Origin: Paludibacter jiangxiensis
GTDB lineage: Bacteria > Bacteroidota > Bacteroidia > Bacteroidales > Paludibacteraceae
Assembly: GCF_001618385.1 (NCBI RefSeq)
Contig: NZ_BDCR01000004.1
Coordinates: 62,001-126,000 of the forward strand
Reading direction: 5' to 3'
DNA length: 64,000 nucleotides
The notes under the pieces were generated by a model. The model saw only the letters and a list, made by a program, of their open reading frames with translations. It did no database searches and was not told the origin of the DNA. The translations under genes and the position numbers were made by a program. Each line of letters opens with the position of its first letter. Position 1 is the stretch's first letter. Below are positions 17,279 through 25,957 of the stretch, piece by piece.

Positions 17279-19810
17279 TTATTTTGCCAGATTCTTAAAT
17301 ACCGATCCAAAAATCAAATAATTGGTATTTCCGGCAATGGTACCCTCGTTTTCTCCCCACAAAAATGGCCAGTCGTCGTAGTTTTCAAAGTGGTCGGGGT
17401 TTCTGAATAATACACCCGGAGCTACATTGCCCGGAATAGCGGAAAAATCGGCGCGGTTATTGCCGTAAAAAACCGCTTTGGGACGCGTGGCGCCCACAGT
17501 TGCCACAAACGAATAGTTGTGGTACGGGTGGCACCCAAACAACCAGTTGGATACCTTGTAAATATTGCTGATATCCACAATGTCGGGGAAATACTTATTG
17601 GCAAAGCAGACAGTGGTGCCAAAATTCAACAGGAGTCCGTTGCCGGCCCAGTTACCCAGTCCGATGGGTACTCCGTAAGGATTTTGCTTTTCAAGTCCTT
17701 TGATGTATTCGTTGTATTTTACCACATAGGGGCGGAGTTTTTCTTTGTAGGATGCGTCCATGTGCGGAATAGCGTCCAATGCCGTGAGCAGTCCGAACGT
17801 TACGTTGCGGTCAAGAGCAGTCCATAACAATTCCTGAAATTTATCGATGTACTGTTTCTCACCGGTTGCAATATACAACTGAAGATTCGTGGCGACATCT
17901 GCCGATCCGAAACCTCTGCGCATATTATCTTTAGGCTGTTTGGCAAGCAATTCCGTTGCCTCTTTCTGCAACCGTTTCGACTGTTGCAATGCTCTTGCAG
18001 CAAGATCGTCGTTATATCCCTTCAAAGCACGGCTTGCAGCAGCAAACATCGTTGCGGCCTGAAGATCGAGGCGCGGATTACGGCTTGTAAAGGCCCACAT
18101 ATCATCCTTTACTCCACTTGAGCGGCCATCGGGGGCTATTTCGTAAGGACCGAGATTTGGATTATAGGGAAGTCCGTCTGTTATAGAGGCTGCATCTCCA
18201 AGGTGATGGTAATTATCCAGCACTGAGTTAGAGAGCGTTTGTGCCATGTGGCCTATTTTCTCTGCCTGAGCTACCAGATTCAGCGTTCCGTGCTCGATAA
18301 ACTGCAACACGTCGGGCGTTCCATCGGGACGGTGAAGGTCGACATAGCGATGCTTCTCATCCACGAACGTCTCATCGCGCGAGGGTTTGAAATAGTCCCA
18401 TGTCTGCACAAAATTTTCCACGACGCTGATGTTCGATTCTGTCTCTATATCAAAATCGCCTGCATCGAAAAAGCCGCCTACGTTTAATCCGGGAATCAGC
18501 TCCAGAGCTTTGTATTTTGTGTCGGTGGTAGGCCCCTGAGAGTGCAGGTCGAAATGGTCGGTGTTGGGCGGAGCCTGCAGATAACCATCTTTAAAGGGTT
18601 CGCCGTGCCATACCCTGTAACCCTCTTTTACATACATATGATCCATATGTATCGGAATCCACACATCGCTGGTAGCATCGATTATCTTGTCGTAAACGCT
18701 GTTGTCAATTAAAAAATTATTGGTTTTGGTATTGCCATACTGAATATAGTAGATCCCGGGTGTTTTAACCGAAGAGAAATCGAATTTCGCATAGTGATAT
18801 TTGTAATAATCGCCCCATGATACCACATTGCTGCTGAATACTTCGGAAGCATTGCCGGTTTCGTCAATTTTATACAACGATGCTTTTACAAGCGGTTTGT
18901 CATTCTTGTCGAGTTCAATAACAGATACTTTCGGTTGCGAAGGGATGTAACCTACCTGAGAGATACCGATATTGGGTTCGCGTACCCAATCCTTAATGGC
19001 ATTGGGTTCAACGGTCCAGGTCAATACCTTGCCTGTTTTTCCCGCCGGAAGCAGGCTGCGAACTACAAACCAGCCGTTTTGTGCCAACATGCGACCGTCG
19101 AAGAGCATCAGATTGGCATCCGGCGAGGTGATTTTCACCAAGCGACTCGGTTCATCGGGCGCAAGCAGCAGGGTGTGACCGGTTTCGAGAGGGAGCGGAT
19201 CAACAAATTTGCCTGTACCTCTGTCGTCAGCAGTTACATATCCTTTGTATTGCTTGATTTTTTCACTGTTTGGTTTCGCAATGGTACTGCTAACAGCATA
19301 TCGGGGGAAACGGTTGAAGCGTCCATCCATCAGATAGGTCTTCGACCAATATTGGGAGGGAAGAAATTCCAGGTTAAAGCCGGCTTTCCCTTCGAGAAAT
19401 TTCGGAACCGGTTTATCGAGGTAAACAGATATTTCGACACTTTTACCTTTGGCCGTGGCGACCACGCGTGAATCGAAATCAAAATCTTTATACCGTAACG
19501 TGACCTCGATAGAGTTGGATGCGCGGTCAACCTTGCGGTTTGACACCGAAGGCACCAGATCCCACTGCTCGGGAGTATTGGAGAGCCGTACGGCACCGCC
19601 TTGCGCCGTTCTGACACCATGGTGAATCAGTTCGATGCCCGCGTTCTTTTCATCGTTAAAGCCACCTGTGAAAAGGTTGCTGTACACAAGAAGATTGACT
19701 CCCTGCTTCTCGAAATACTCAAGATCATTGAGTTTCAAATCCTGAGCCGAAGCATGGCTGAATGCCGTCAGTAGTAGTACAACAATTGAGAAATGTGTTA
19801 GTCTCTTCAT
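17279..19810 (-). CDS. Secreted glycoside hydrolase family 9 (endoglucanase-type) with N-terminal domains
   Basis: The 843-residue protein has a signal peptide (FSIVVLLLTAFSHASA-QD), a ~270-residue N-terminal beta-rich domain, a CelD_N-type immunoglobulin domain (EPNIGISQVGYIPSQPKVSVIELD...GIYYIQYGNTKTNNFLID) and an (alpha/alpha)6 GH9 catalytic domain. GH9 landmarks are GGFFDAGDFDIETE (catalytic base Asp), PDVLQFIEHG, RNPRLDLQAATMFAAASRALKGY, the GCHPYHNYSFVATVGATRPK region and WGENEGTIAGNTNYLIFGSVF, whose Glu fits the catalytic acid. The likely substrate is a beta-1,4-glucan or xyloglucan/mixed-linkage glucan, in the periplasm or outside the cell. It is flanked on both sides by jelly-roll/GH43 pairs transcribed in the same direction, but a terminator separates it from the upstream pair. 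Confidence 0.9.
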   Translation of the reverse strand: MKRLTHFSIVVLLLTAFSHASAQDLKLNDLEYFEKQGVNLLVYSNLFTGGFNDEKNAGIELIHHGVRTAQGGAVRLSNTPEQWDLVPSVSNRKVDRASNSIEVTLRYKDFDFDSRVVATAKGKSVEISVYLDKPVPKFLEGKAGFNLEFLPSQYWSKTYLMDGRFNRFPRYAVSSTIAKPNSEKIKQYKGYVTADDRGTGKFVDPLPLETGHTLLLAPDEPSRLVKITSPDANLMLFDGRMLAQNGWFVVRSLLPAGKTGKVLTWTVEPNAIKDWVREPNIGISQVGYIPSQPKVSVIELDKNDKPLVKASLYKIDETGNASEVFSSNVVSWGDYYKYHYAKFDFSSVKTPGIYYIQYGNTKTNNFLIDNSVYDKIIDATSDVWIPIHMDHMYVKEGYRVWHGEPFKDGYLQAPPNTDHFDLHSQGPTTDTKYKALELIPGLNVGGFFDAGDFDIETESNISVVENFVQTWDYFKPSRDETFVDEKHRYVDLHRPDGTPDVLQFIEHGTLNLVAQAEKIGHMAQTLSNSVLDNYHHLGDAASITDGLPYNPNLGPYEIAPDGRSSGVKDDMWAFTSRNPRLDLQAATMFAAASRALKGYNDDLAARALQQSKRLQKEATELLAKQPKDNMRRGFGSADVATNLQLYIATGEKQYIDKFQELLWTALDRNVTFGLLTALDAIPHMDASYKEKLRPYVVKYNEYIKGLEKQNPYGVPIGLGNWAGNGLLLNFGTTVCFANKYFPDIVDISNIYKVSNWLFGCHPYHNYSFVATVGATRPKAVFYGNNRADFSAIPGNVAPGVLFRNPDHFENYDDWPFLWGENEGTIAGNTNYLIFGSVFKNLAK

Positions 19811-19943
19811 CTGTATTCGAAAATAAGGTTATCGTAACGAGGGCTGGCATTAACAACCAGAATCAATTTGACATATTTATGTAGTCAGGGTTTAAATTCA
19901 GAAATGTTCCAATACCGATAGAAATCGGCCTGCACACAAAAAA

Positions 19944-19971
19944 AAGGCGCAATTTGAAAGAATTGCGCCTT
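19944..19971. terminator. Intrinsic terminator after GH43 copy B
   Basis: Perfect 11-bp stem AAGGCGCAATT / AATTGCGCCTT with a 6-nt loop and flanking A/T runs. It separates the copy-B operon from the GH9 gene, so the GH9 gene needs its own promoter; none with a good -7 box was found. Confidence 0.85.
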
Positions 19972-20006
19972 AAATTCATAAATAATTTATTCCTTGCCAA
20001 GGTTGC

Positions 20007-21449
20007 TTAATGCGCCTTAAAATTCCATTTGGAATTGTCGCTCTTCATATCAAACTTGCCCAATGTTGGCGTACTGTCGCCCGAAGATACCAAAGCTAGT
20101 TTCTCTTTCGAATTGGGAACTACCTTCGGCATAATGCGGTATGTACCATCTGTCTGCTGATCGATGCGCCACAATTGTTCGGGAGCACCTGTAAACGACG
20201 GAACAGTGATCACTTCGGCATCAGCAGTTGCAGCCAAAGCACGGTCGGTGCCTGCAATTACAATTTTATAATACGGACCACCCAAATATCCACCTGCGTC
20301 GGGAACGGCCGTGATTGTCCATTTTTGATGAGGGCGGAACATGTAGTCTCCGATTCTTACATCAATGTTTCCGGTCGGCCATGTGTTGATTACATCAGCT
20401 AACTGCTGCGAAGCAACAGGTTTTACCGGTTCGTCGGTGTTACGTCCGAATGCGCGCATACCGCCCGGCATACGTGTAAAATCGACCACCAGTTCCAAGG
20501 CGTATCCTCTGCGTTCCGACTCAATTTCGTAAGTGCCTTCTTTGAAGTTATCTCCGCCAACAGGCCATCCGTTTTTCCACAACAATGGGCGAATGCCTAA
20601 TACGCTACGGCCGCCCTGATCCAGATCGGCTTCGTAGTGGCACGACATTTTCTCCACGCCGTCATCAACGATGGTACGTCCGAAGTGCCCCGGACCGTTA
20701 ACACGTTCGCCGGCAGCCAGCACCATTTTACCACCACCTTCCAGCATGTCGCGCCCCATATTGTCGAGGTAAGGGCCAGTTACTTTTTTGGATCGACCCA
20801 CCACGATATTGTAGGTTGAGTTTGCACCGTCGCAGCAGGTTCCATGAGTACCCAGCAGATAGTACCAGCCATCGCGATACATCAAAGCCGTAGCTTCGCA
20901 ATCGATAGCGATATTGAGTTCTTTATTGCCGGCAACGCGCTTTCCGGTTTTCGGATCGAGCTCCACTAACCGAATATAACCGAAATAAGTACCGTATGTT
21001 AACCATAAACGACCATCGGTCGGATCGAGGAGAAACGCAGGGTCGATTGCTTCACAATCATCGTCGCCGTTACTTGATGCAACCAGCGTTTCGTCTTTGT
21101 ATCCGAAGTCAGGCGATTTCGGATCGAGTGTTTTTGTCCACATCACAAGCACATCGCTTGCATGTTGTTTCCTCGCACCTCTGGCATACGACACATAATA
21201 CCGGTCTCCGATTTTAATAATATCGGGAGCGACACCGCCACCGGGCCGTACACCGCCGCTATTCCATGTCCAGCCGTCTTCGGATACTAATCCGCCGCTA
21301 CCTGTACCAAAGGTATAATACTTTCCATCACACTCCACTACACTTGAAGGGTCGTGTATAAATGGTTTCCCGATTTGTGCTTTCGCTGTTCCGACTAACA
21401 ATACCGATAACAGGGCTGCTACGCCCATTAATTTTGTTCTGAAGTTCAT
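20007..21449 (-). CDS. Secreted glycoside hydrolase family 43-like enzyme (copy B)
   Basis: This 480-residue paralog of the 14465-15916 product has the same signal peptide, HDPS, CEAIDPAFLLD and IDCEATALMYRDGWYYLLGTHG catalytic landmarks and the same C-terminal trefoil-like part. By eye most positions match copy A; the clear exception is about residues 70-130, where copy B reads YYVSYARGARKQHASDVLVMW in place of a Gly-rich loop in copy A, and GYKDETLVASSNGDDDCEAIDP in place of a different segment. Because these strands line the propeller face, the two enzymes may differ in substrate. It lies 27 bp downstream of its jelly-roll partner and is followed by a strong terminator. Confidence 0.85.
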   Translation of the reverse strand: MNFRTKLMGVAALLSVLLVGTAKAQIGKPFIHDPSSVVECDGKYYTFGTGSGGLVSEDGWTWNSGGVRPGGGVAPDIIKIGDRYYVSYARGARKQHASDVLVMWTKTLDPKSPDFGYKDETLVASSNGDDDCEAIDPAFLLDPTDGRLWLTYGTYFGYIRLVELDPKTGKRVAGNKELNIAIDCEATALMYRDGWYYLLGTHGTCCDGANSTYNIVVGRSKKVTGPYLDNMGRDMLEGGGKMVLAAGERVNGPGHFGRTIVDDGVEKMSCHYEADLDQGGRSVLGIRPLLWKNGWPVGGDNFKEGTYEIESERRGYALELVVDFTRMPGGMRAFGRNTDEPVKPVASQQLADVINTWPTGNIDVRIGDYMFRPHQKWTITAVPDAGGYLGGPYYKIVIAGTDRALAATADAEVITVPSFTGAPEQLWRIDQQTDGTYRIMPKVVPNSKEKLALVSSGDSTPTLGKFDMKSDNSKWNFKAH

Positions 21450-21476
21450 GTGTATATGATTGTTTTAAGGTCGTTT

Positions 21477-22211
21477 TTATTCGCAACTAATGGTTATGTC
21501 TTTGATCGGTGCTCCTTTTTCATCGAGGAAGCGGACACAGAAATCGCTCATTCCGGGGCCATTGATTACAGCTCCGCGAATGATGTTTTTGCCTTTGTTC
21601 AGCGTCAGGCGGGTCGATACGCAATCGTCCACAACCATGCGTCTGTCTCCCGAAAGCAACAGGGCTTCCTTACCGTTGAGCCACCACATAGATGCAGAAT
21701 TGGAACCAACAGCCATTCTTACGTTTTTCATTTCGCGCGGACAGTTAACCACGGTTACCGTCCAAAACAGAACTCCGTAAATTTGTTTTCTTAAGCCATA
21801 GGCAAAACGGAACAATTTGACATTGTAGTTTTTACTATCCAAAGCATGCCATTTCAACTCCTGTTCGCCTGCTTTTACAGTCTCTCCATCTTTGGGAAGC
21901 ATTGTAAACTGGTTGGGGAAATACTCGGTTGAGAATGCTTTGCGGAGGTAACTGTCGGTAAATACAGTGTTGCCGCGGTTGGGTTTGTTGATTGGGTCTA
22001 AAAGTAACCAACGTTGGATGAAGCCTTTTGCATCCGGAGTCTTTTTTGCGGTTGTAGCCGGCGTGAAGTATCCTGAGATGCTTCGTGCGGTATCGCTTTG
22101 CGCGGTACTGCTCTTTGCAGCCGTCGACTGAGCGTAACTTCCTTGTAATCCTAATCCTGCCAGAATTACTGAGCTTACAGCTAATAACAATGTTTTTCGT
22201 TTGATGTTCAT
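21477..22211 (-). CDS. Secreted jelly-roll-type protein of the GH43 unit (copy B)
   Basis: The 244-residue paralog of the 15944-16705 product has the same signal peptide and is nearly identical in the folded domain from about residue 45 on. The main difference is the shortened Ser/Thr-rich linker (SAAKSS-type repeats, about 9 residues fewer), as expected for slippage in simple sequence. The near identity with copy A, compared with the more diverged GH43 genes, suggests recent duplication, gene conversion or strong constraint. The function is probably carbohydrate binding, inferred from the W-L-N-G-K jelly-roll motif and from linkage. Confidence 0.75.
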   Translation of the reverse strand: MNIKRKTLLLAVSSVILAGLGLQGSYAQSTAAKSSTAQSDTARSISGYFTPATTAKKTPDAKGFIQRWLLLDPINKPNRGNTVFTDSYLRKAFSTEYFPNQFTMLPKDGETVKAGEQELKWHALDSKNYNVKLFRFAYGLRKQIYGVLFWTVTVVNCPREMKNVRMAVGSNSASMWWLNGKEALLLSGDRRMVVDDCVSTRLTLNKGKNIIRGAVINGPGMSDFCVRFLDEKGAPIKDITISCE

Positions 22212-22270
22212 GGTAGATCTTTACAGTTTTAAATTTGGTATTTTTGAAATAAAACGAATATATCTATTTG

Positions 22271-22278
22271 CAAAACTA
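22271..22278 (-). promoter_or_regulatory. -7 box TAGTTTTG upstream of jelly-roll gene B
   Basis: Minus-strand TAGTTTTGC matches TAnnTTTG and occupies the same relative place as the box at 16764-16771. Confidence 0.5.
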
Positions 22279-22432
22279 CAAATAAAATATTGTTTTATGC
22301 TATAATACAGGCAAATACAACAATAAAGAACAATGATAAGCAGCTTCTTATTGTTACTTATCTTGTCCATGCAAAAGGATTGAATCCGTTGGTATTTAAT
22401 TCATGGGGGAGGCGGGTTTCTGTACTTTTTTT

Positions 22433-22603
22433 TTACTCTTTTGGAGGCCGTGTTCCAGCACCCAATAACATCTTGCCATCGGTTTCAAGTAAATTAAAAT
22501 CTGTGTTATCAGCTAAATCAGCTTCAATCATAGTGGTGACAATCGCATGTGCCCCGAAACGGTGTTTTTCTATTTGGTATTTAACTCTTTTTCTATTATT
22601 TGC
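22433..22603 (-). pseudogene. C-terminal remnant of an unrecognised gene
   Basis: A minus-strand frame without its own plausible start reads VKYQIEKHRFGAHAIV, then MIEADLADNTDFNLLETDGK, then MLLGAGTRPPKE before the stop at 22433. The composition is protein-like (balanced, few rare residues), unlike a random frame. It overlaps the end of the thioredoxin gene by about 30 nt. It is probably the tail of a gene whose front was lost; I do not recognise the family. Confidence 0.4.
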
Positions 22604-23187
22604 TCAAGCCTCCGAATGTCTTGAGCTATGTTTTCAGGTTCTAAACTTCCGCCACTTTTCAGGAATATAATTTTCCCTGCTTTATCAACAATAATTGTAG
22701 TGGGATACCCTTGACTGAAATTCAGTCTGCAACATTCAACTACACTCATTGGATAGACAGGGAAGGATAATTTCAGTGTATCAACAGATTCTTTAGCTTC
22801 TTCAGGAGAGTCGCTTGTAAATGAGATAAACTGAAATGCAGGATTTTTCATGAATTTCTTATGGAGGTTACAAAGTTCATTCATTTCAGCAATGCAAGGT
22901 GCGCAATACTTAAACCAAAAATTGATAATGGTGACTTTCCCGATTAATCCTTTTTCTGCTATTGTTTGCCCATCTATACTAATGGCTGTAAAAGCAGGAT
23001 ATTTTTTCCCTAAGTTCAGTTGGAAAATGCTGTCTCTTTTGTGAAAATAAGACTCCATATCAGTATCGAGAGAATTTGTTTTTCTTTCAAACTTAGGTTC
23101 TACTGGTTTTTGGTTGATTTCTTGTCCAAAAGCCAGATTTATGTCTAAAATCAGGAGGGCAATAATCAACTTTAAAATCTGTCTCAT
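22570..23187 (-). CDS. TlpA/ResA-like secreted thioredoxin
   Basis: The 205-residue protein has a signal peptide (LKLIIALLILDINLAFG-QE) and a thioredoxin-like domain of the TlpA/ResA type: YPAFTAISIDGQTIAEKGLIGKVTIINFWFKYCAPCIAEMNELCNL (redox motif CAPC), FQFISFTSDSPEEAKE, and cis-Pro region QGYPTTIIVDKAGKIIF. Extra cysteines occur at VVECCRL. It is a periplasmic thiol-disulfide oxidoreductase, reducing or oxidising unknown clients. It lies in the AT-rich accessory region and is flanked on both sides by tails of other genes. Confidence 0.88.
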   Translation of the reverse strand: MRQILKLIIALLILDINLAFGQEINQKPVEPKFERKTNSLDTDMESYFHKRDSIFQLNLGKKYPAFTAISIDGQTIAEKGLIGKVTIINFWFKYCAPCIAEMNELCNLHKKFMKNPAFQFISFTSDSPEEAKESVDTLKLSFPVYPMSVVECCRLNFSQGYPTTIIVDKAGKIIFLKSGGSLEPENIAQDIRRLEQIIEKELNTK

Positions 23188-23196
23188 ACTTCCTTT

Positions 23197-23289
23197 CTAT
23201 GGTATTAGGTTTTCTAATCCGATAACAACATCCACCGCTTGCATCATATCCGGAGTGTCAGGGAACAAACTTATTTGTTCCCAAATACA
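23197..23289 (-). pseudogene. C-terminal remnant of an unrecognised gene upstream of the thioredoxin gene
   Basis: Thirty codons reading CIWEQISLFPDTPDMMQAVD then VVIGLENLIP end with TAG only 10 bp before the thioredoxin start. The frame is the same as that of the upstream 114-residue ORF, separated from it by that ORF's TAG stop. It resembles an orphaned gene tail rather than a read-through extension, but this cannot be settled here. Confidence 0.35.
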
Positions 23290-23634
23290 CTACTGTTCTT
23301 TTGTTAATTCTTTTTCATCTGTTTCTTTTGGAAAGAAATCTGAAATCAACATTGGTGTAAAAATGCAGACAATTCCAATTATTGATTTCAATCCGAAATC
23401 GCCAACGAAATTCATTCCGATTAGGTATATCCCACAAATTATAAAAACTACTTTAATCAGTTTTTTGTTCCAAACAAAAGCGCCAACCAAATATGATATT
23501 CCGAGTAAAGTAAACATTCCTACATTCATAATGTGATTAGTTTCGTCACTATAATGCAGAAACCAGTTTGATATTTTTCCGACCAAAACAATGCCGATTA
23601 ATACCAGAAAAATGTTGTTTAATAGCTTTTTCAT
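23290..23634 (-). CDS. Small four-helix membrane protein, unknown function
   Basis: The 114-residue protein has about four hydrophobic segments: IFLVLIGIVLVGKISNWF, IMNVGMFTLLGISYLVGAFVW, KVVFIICGIYLIGMNF and SIIGIVCIFTPMLISDFF. It ends in a charged tail (ETDEKELTKEQ). There are no motifs that I recognise. It lies within the AT-rich accessory region; the gap to the next upstream gene is 60 bp, so it could be co-transcribed with the 323-residue gene. Confidence 0.65.
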   Translation of the reverse strand: MKKLLNNIFLVLIGIVLVGKISNWFLHYSDETNHIMNVGMFTLLGISYLVGAFVWNKKLIKVVFIICGIYLIGMNFVGDFGLKSIIGIVCIFTPMLISDFFPKETDEKELTKEQ

Positions 23635-23693
23635 ACATATTTGTGTCTTATGGAATTTTCATTAACTTAACATTGAAATTACACAAAAGTTGC

Positions 23694-24665
23694 TTATTGT
23701 TTCTTTAAAAACATTTTGTTGAATAATCTTCGTAGTTTATTGATGTTTGTAAATTCATAGCCTGCATATTGATACCCATTTGATATAATTAATGTATTGT
23801 TGCAATTTTTTGTTGTAAAGAAAAGTTCCAAGATTGGCCTCTCTTTTGACTGCTGACCTTCTTTTGAAATGTGAGCTTTATATGATATGCACGCAGTTAA
23901 AGTTGTATCAGGAAAAGATTTAAAGTCTTCTTTGAATTTTAATGTGTTTTTTGTAATTGCCTTTTTCAGAATATCACTTATCTTCTTTGTGGGAACCCCA
24001 TAAGCAATGTCTGTGTTAGGAAACCAAACTAATACTGATAATGAATCGATAGACGTGAATACTGTTTGTATATATTCATAGATTAGGGTGCTTTGGGGAA
24101 GAAGGTCATTTTCGCAAATGATTTTCATGTAATCACCCCTATCGCTAAAAGACACTAACTTTATCGTGAATTGATTTCTAACCTTTAATGAGTCTTCCGT
24201 TTGAACGCCAAACCATGGTTGAGGGAAAAGATAATATGTGTCTTTTGCAATCATACTTGAAGATTTTATTTTTTTATCTTTAAGGTCAGTCGAGAAATAC
24301 CTATATGAGTGATTTCTGCTAAGATACGTATGCAAGATACTATCGCTGGAATTTAATAATAACTGATCTACACCATCAAGTGTTTCTTTAAGTTTATATT
24401 TTATTGAATTTATAGTCGAATGATTGCAAGTTGAATAATCCACCAATGATTCAATTTTTTTATTTTTAATTAAATGATAAATCGAGTCGTTATTTTTAAT
24501 CTTATAAAATCCCATATTGAACAAAATACTATCTGATTTTGATTTGTAAAAATCCGTTGTGTTTTCTTCTTTCTTTGGAGAATTAAAATCATCAAATAGA
24601 CTTTGAGCTTCAGTATTGCAACCAAAAGTTAGCACTAATAAAATAGTTAACATCCTTGTTTTCAT
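23694..24665 (-). CDS. Secreted protein of unknown function
   Basis: The 323-residue protein has a signal sequence (MKTRMLTILLVLTFGCNTEAQS) in which LTFGC could be a lipobox; signal peptidase I cleavage at AQS is an alternative. The mature part is rich in Ser, Lys, Asn and Ile, with no repeat or catalytic motif that I recognise. Segments such as DTYYLFPQPWFGVQTEDSLKVRNQF and LSVLVWFPNTDIAYGVPTKKISDIL are globular-looking. Composition is AT-rich like its neighbours, consistent with acquired DNA. Confidence 0.65.
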   Translation of the reverse strand: MKTRMLTILLVLTFGCNTEAQSLFDDFNSPKKEENTTDFYKSKSDSILFNMGFYKIKNNDSIYHLIKNKKIESLVDYSTCNHSTINSIKYKLKETLDGVDQLLLNSSDSILHTYLSRNHSYRYFSTDLKDKKIKSSSMIAKDTYYLFPQPWFGVQTEDSLKVRNQFTIKLVSFSDRGDYMKIICENDLLPQSTLIYEYIQTVFTSIDSLSVLVWFPNTDIAYGVPTKKISDILKKAITKNTLKFKEDFKSFPDTTLTACISYKAHISKEGQQSKERPILELFFTTKNCNNTLIISNGYQYAGYEFTNINKLRRLFNKMFLKKQ

Positions 24666-24694
24666 ATCACTTATATAAGTTTTTTTTTCTGCTG

Positions 24695-24837
24695 GCGCGG
24701 GTCTCCCGACCTGTGCCCTTGCAAAGCTTCAAAACATATTTTTTTGTCTGTTTTTTTAATCCGGATATCAGAAATGTCAAGCTCGTTTACGGTATATATG
24801 TTACTTCCATAAATTGCACGGGTCGGGAGATTCGCGC
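24695..24837. repeat. 22-bp inverted repeats enclosing ~100 bp (hairpin-type spacer element)
   Basis: Arms at 24695-24716 and 24816-24837 match at 19 of 22 positions; the core TCTCCCGACC / GGTCGGGAGA is exact. The element lies between the stop of the metallopeptidase gene and the start of the 323-residue gene. Just outside it, at 24889-24903, is ACCGCGTGTTGGCGG, itself part of the metallopeptidase 3' end. It resembles the structured gene ends seen elsewhere in this accessory region. Confidence 0.55.
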
Positions 24838-24883
24838 TTGCACGGGAGAACTGAACTTGCAAATTGCACTGAAACCGCTATGT

Positions 24884-25744
24884 TTAATGACCGCGTGTTG
24901 GCGGTAGTTTTTCAACATTAATTAAAGTGCGAAAATAATCCTTGAATTCAATCTTGTAAATCGATCTGAATGCAATGTCGAATTTCTGATCATTTAAGGA
25001 TAAATGTAATAGACTAATTAATTTAGGTTTCCCATATTTTTCTATCAAATCATCAACAATAAAAGCAAACTCTGAGTACGCATATTTATATAAATCATTT
25101 AAAGGATATGTGTTCACAGTTTTTCCTTTTGCTGCCATTCCAAATGTCCCCCAATCAACAGGATTAATAACGTACCCTCTTAGTATCCGTTGCCTGACAG
25201 TATCGAGTGGCGGATAACCATCATGGCCTAACATCTGCGAAGAATATGTCGCAATACCTTCCAAAAACCAAAGTGGATAACCTGTCAGCTTAGAGTTTGT
25301 TATATTTTGATTTATAATAGAATGTGAAAGTTCATGTTGTAAGTACGAACATAATGCTCCTGCTTTTGTTTCAAAATATTCACGAGAATACAAAATATAA
25401 ACTCTACCCCAAAAAGGCTGAGTAACAAACTTCACATCATGCCCATTAAATCTACGATGCTCTTTAATGTTTGAGCTAATTACAATTTGGACTTTTCTTT
25501 GAAATTTGAGGTTATGAAAATTTTCAACCTTGACAATTAAACTATCAACTTTTGGAAATTTTCTCAAATCTACTTCTCCTTTATGATAATATATAACTGA
25601 GCTCTCTGTCTCAATTTTATCAAATCCAATCAACCATGGACACATAAAATTTAGTCTTCCCCAAAAGAATAAATACAAAACAATAAGAACCAGCCCAATG
25701 ATTAAAAGCTTAATTATGAATCTCGTTTTAGAATTTAATCTCAT
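24884..25744 (-). CDS. Membrane-anchored gluzincin-like metallopeptidase
   Basis: The 286-residue protein has an N-terminal membrane anchor (FIIKLLIIGLVLIVLYLFFW) and a peptidase MA-like zinc site LCSYLQHELSHSIINQ (HExxH near residue 149), followed by GYPLWFLEGIATYSSQML, where the Glu of WFLEGIA is the expected third zinc ligand (HExxH...E). ELHxxLTH-type neighbours and PLNDLYKYAYSEFAFIVDDLIEKYG fit the M1/MA-clan 'peptidase MA-like' family. It is probably extracytoplasmic. The substrate is unknown. The C-terminus (LPPTRGH) runs into the GTGTTGG-containing spacer element, which suggests the stop was supplied by that element. Confidence 0.75.
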   Translation of the reverse strand: MRLNSKTRFIIKLLIIGLVLIVLYLFFWGRLNFMCPWLIGFDKIETESSVIYYHKGEVDLRKFPKVDSLIVKVENFHNLKFQRKVQIVISSNIKEHRRFNGHDVKFVTQPFWGRVYILYSREYFETKAGALCSYLQHELSHSIINQNITNSKLTGYPLWFLEGIATYSSQMLGHDGYPPLDTVRQRILRGYVINPVDWGTFGMAAKGKTVNTYPLNDLYKYAYSEFAFIVDDLIEKYGKPKLISLLHLSLNDQKFDIAFRSIYKIEFKDYFRTLINVEKLPPTRGH

Positions 25745-25810
25745 GAATTACAATTTCAAAATCAATGTTTAAATATCATGTCTTCATCAGTAATGAAGAT
25801 CTACTTCAAA

Positions 25811-25951
25811 ATTACAGCCAACGACCGAGGCTATGGGCATTTGGCGGTTTGCGGGAGCGTTCACTGTCGCACAGCGACAAAGTGAATGCGGGAGCAAAAC
25901 TGCCTGAATGCACGTCAGCCAGCCAATGCCTATAGGCGGGTGTTACCAGTA
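25811..25951. repeat. Long imperfect hairpin, attC-like spacer downstream of the helicase gene
   Basis: The ends pair imperfectly: GGCTATGGGCATTTGGC (near 25829-25845) against GCCAATGCCTATAGGC (near 25922-25937) with single-base bulges. A central stem is formed by TCACTgtcGC/GCgacAAAGTGA-like arms with GTTTGC/GCAAAAC around them. Boundaries GCCAAC and GGTGTTACC resemble, but do not strictly match, the attC core motifs RYYYAAC and GTTRRRY. I report it as a structured spacer; a true integron site is not shown. Confidence 0.45.
25941..25951. repeat. 11-bp inverted repeat flanking the helicase/nuclease pair (left arm)
   Basis: TGTTACCAGTA here is the exact inverse of TACTGGTAACA at 29034-29044. 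The two arms enclose the HamB/HamA-like genes and nothing else. Confidence 0.55.
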
Positions 25952-25957
25952 GTTTTT

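Larger units (their letters stand above)
20007..22278 (-). repeat. Second copy of the jelly-roll/GH43 two-gene unit
   Basis: The segment repeats 14465-16771: same gene order, same 27-bp intergenic spacer (identical GTGTATATGATTGTTTTAAG on the plus strand), same leader and the same -7 box position. The GH9 gene sits between the two copies. The duplication is direct (same strand). Confidence 0.85.

Noticed and set aside
25811-25951. True integron attC site
   Set aside because: The hairpin and edges are suggestive, but core motifs deviate from RYYYAAC/GTTRRRY and no integron integrase is in the window; kept only as an attC-like spacer.
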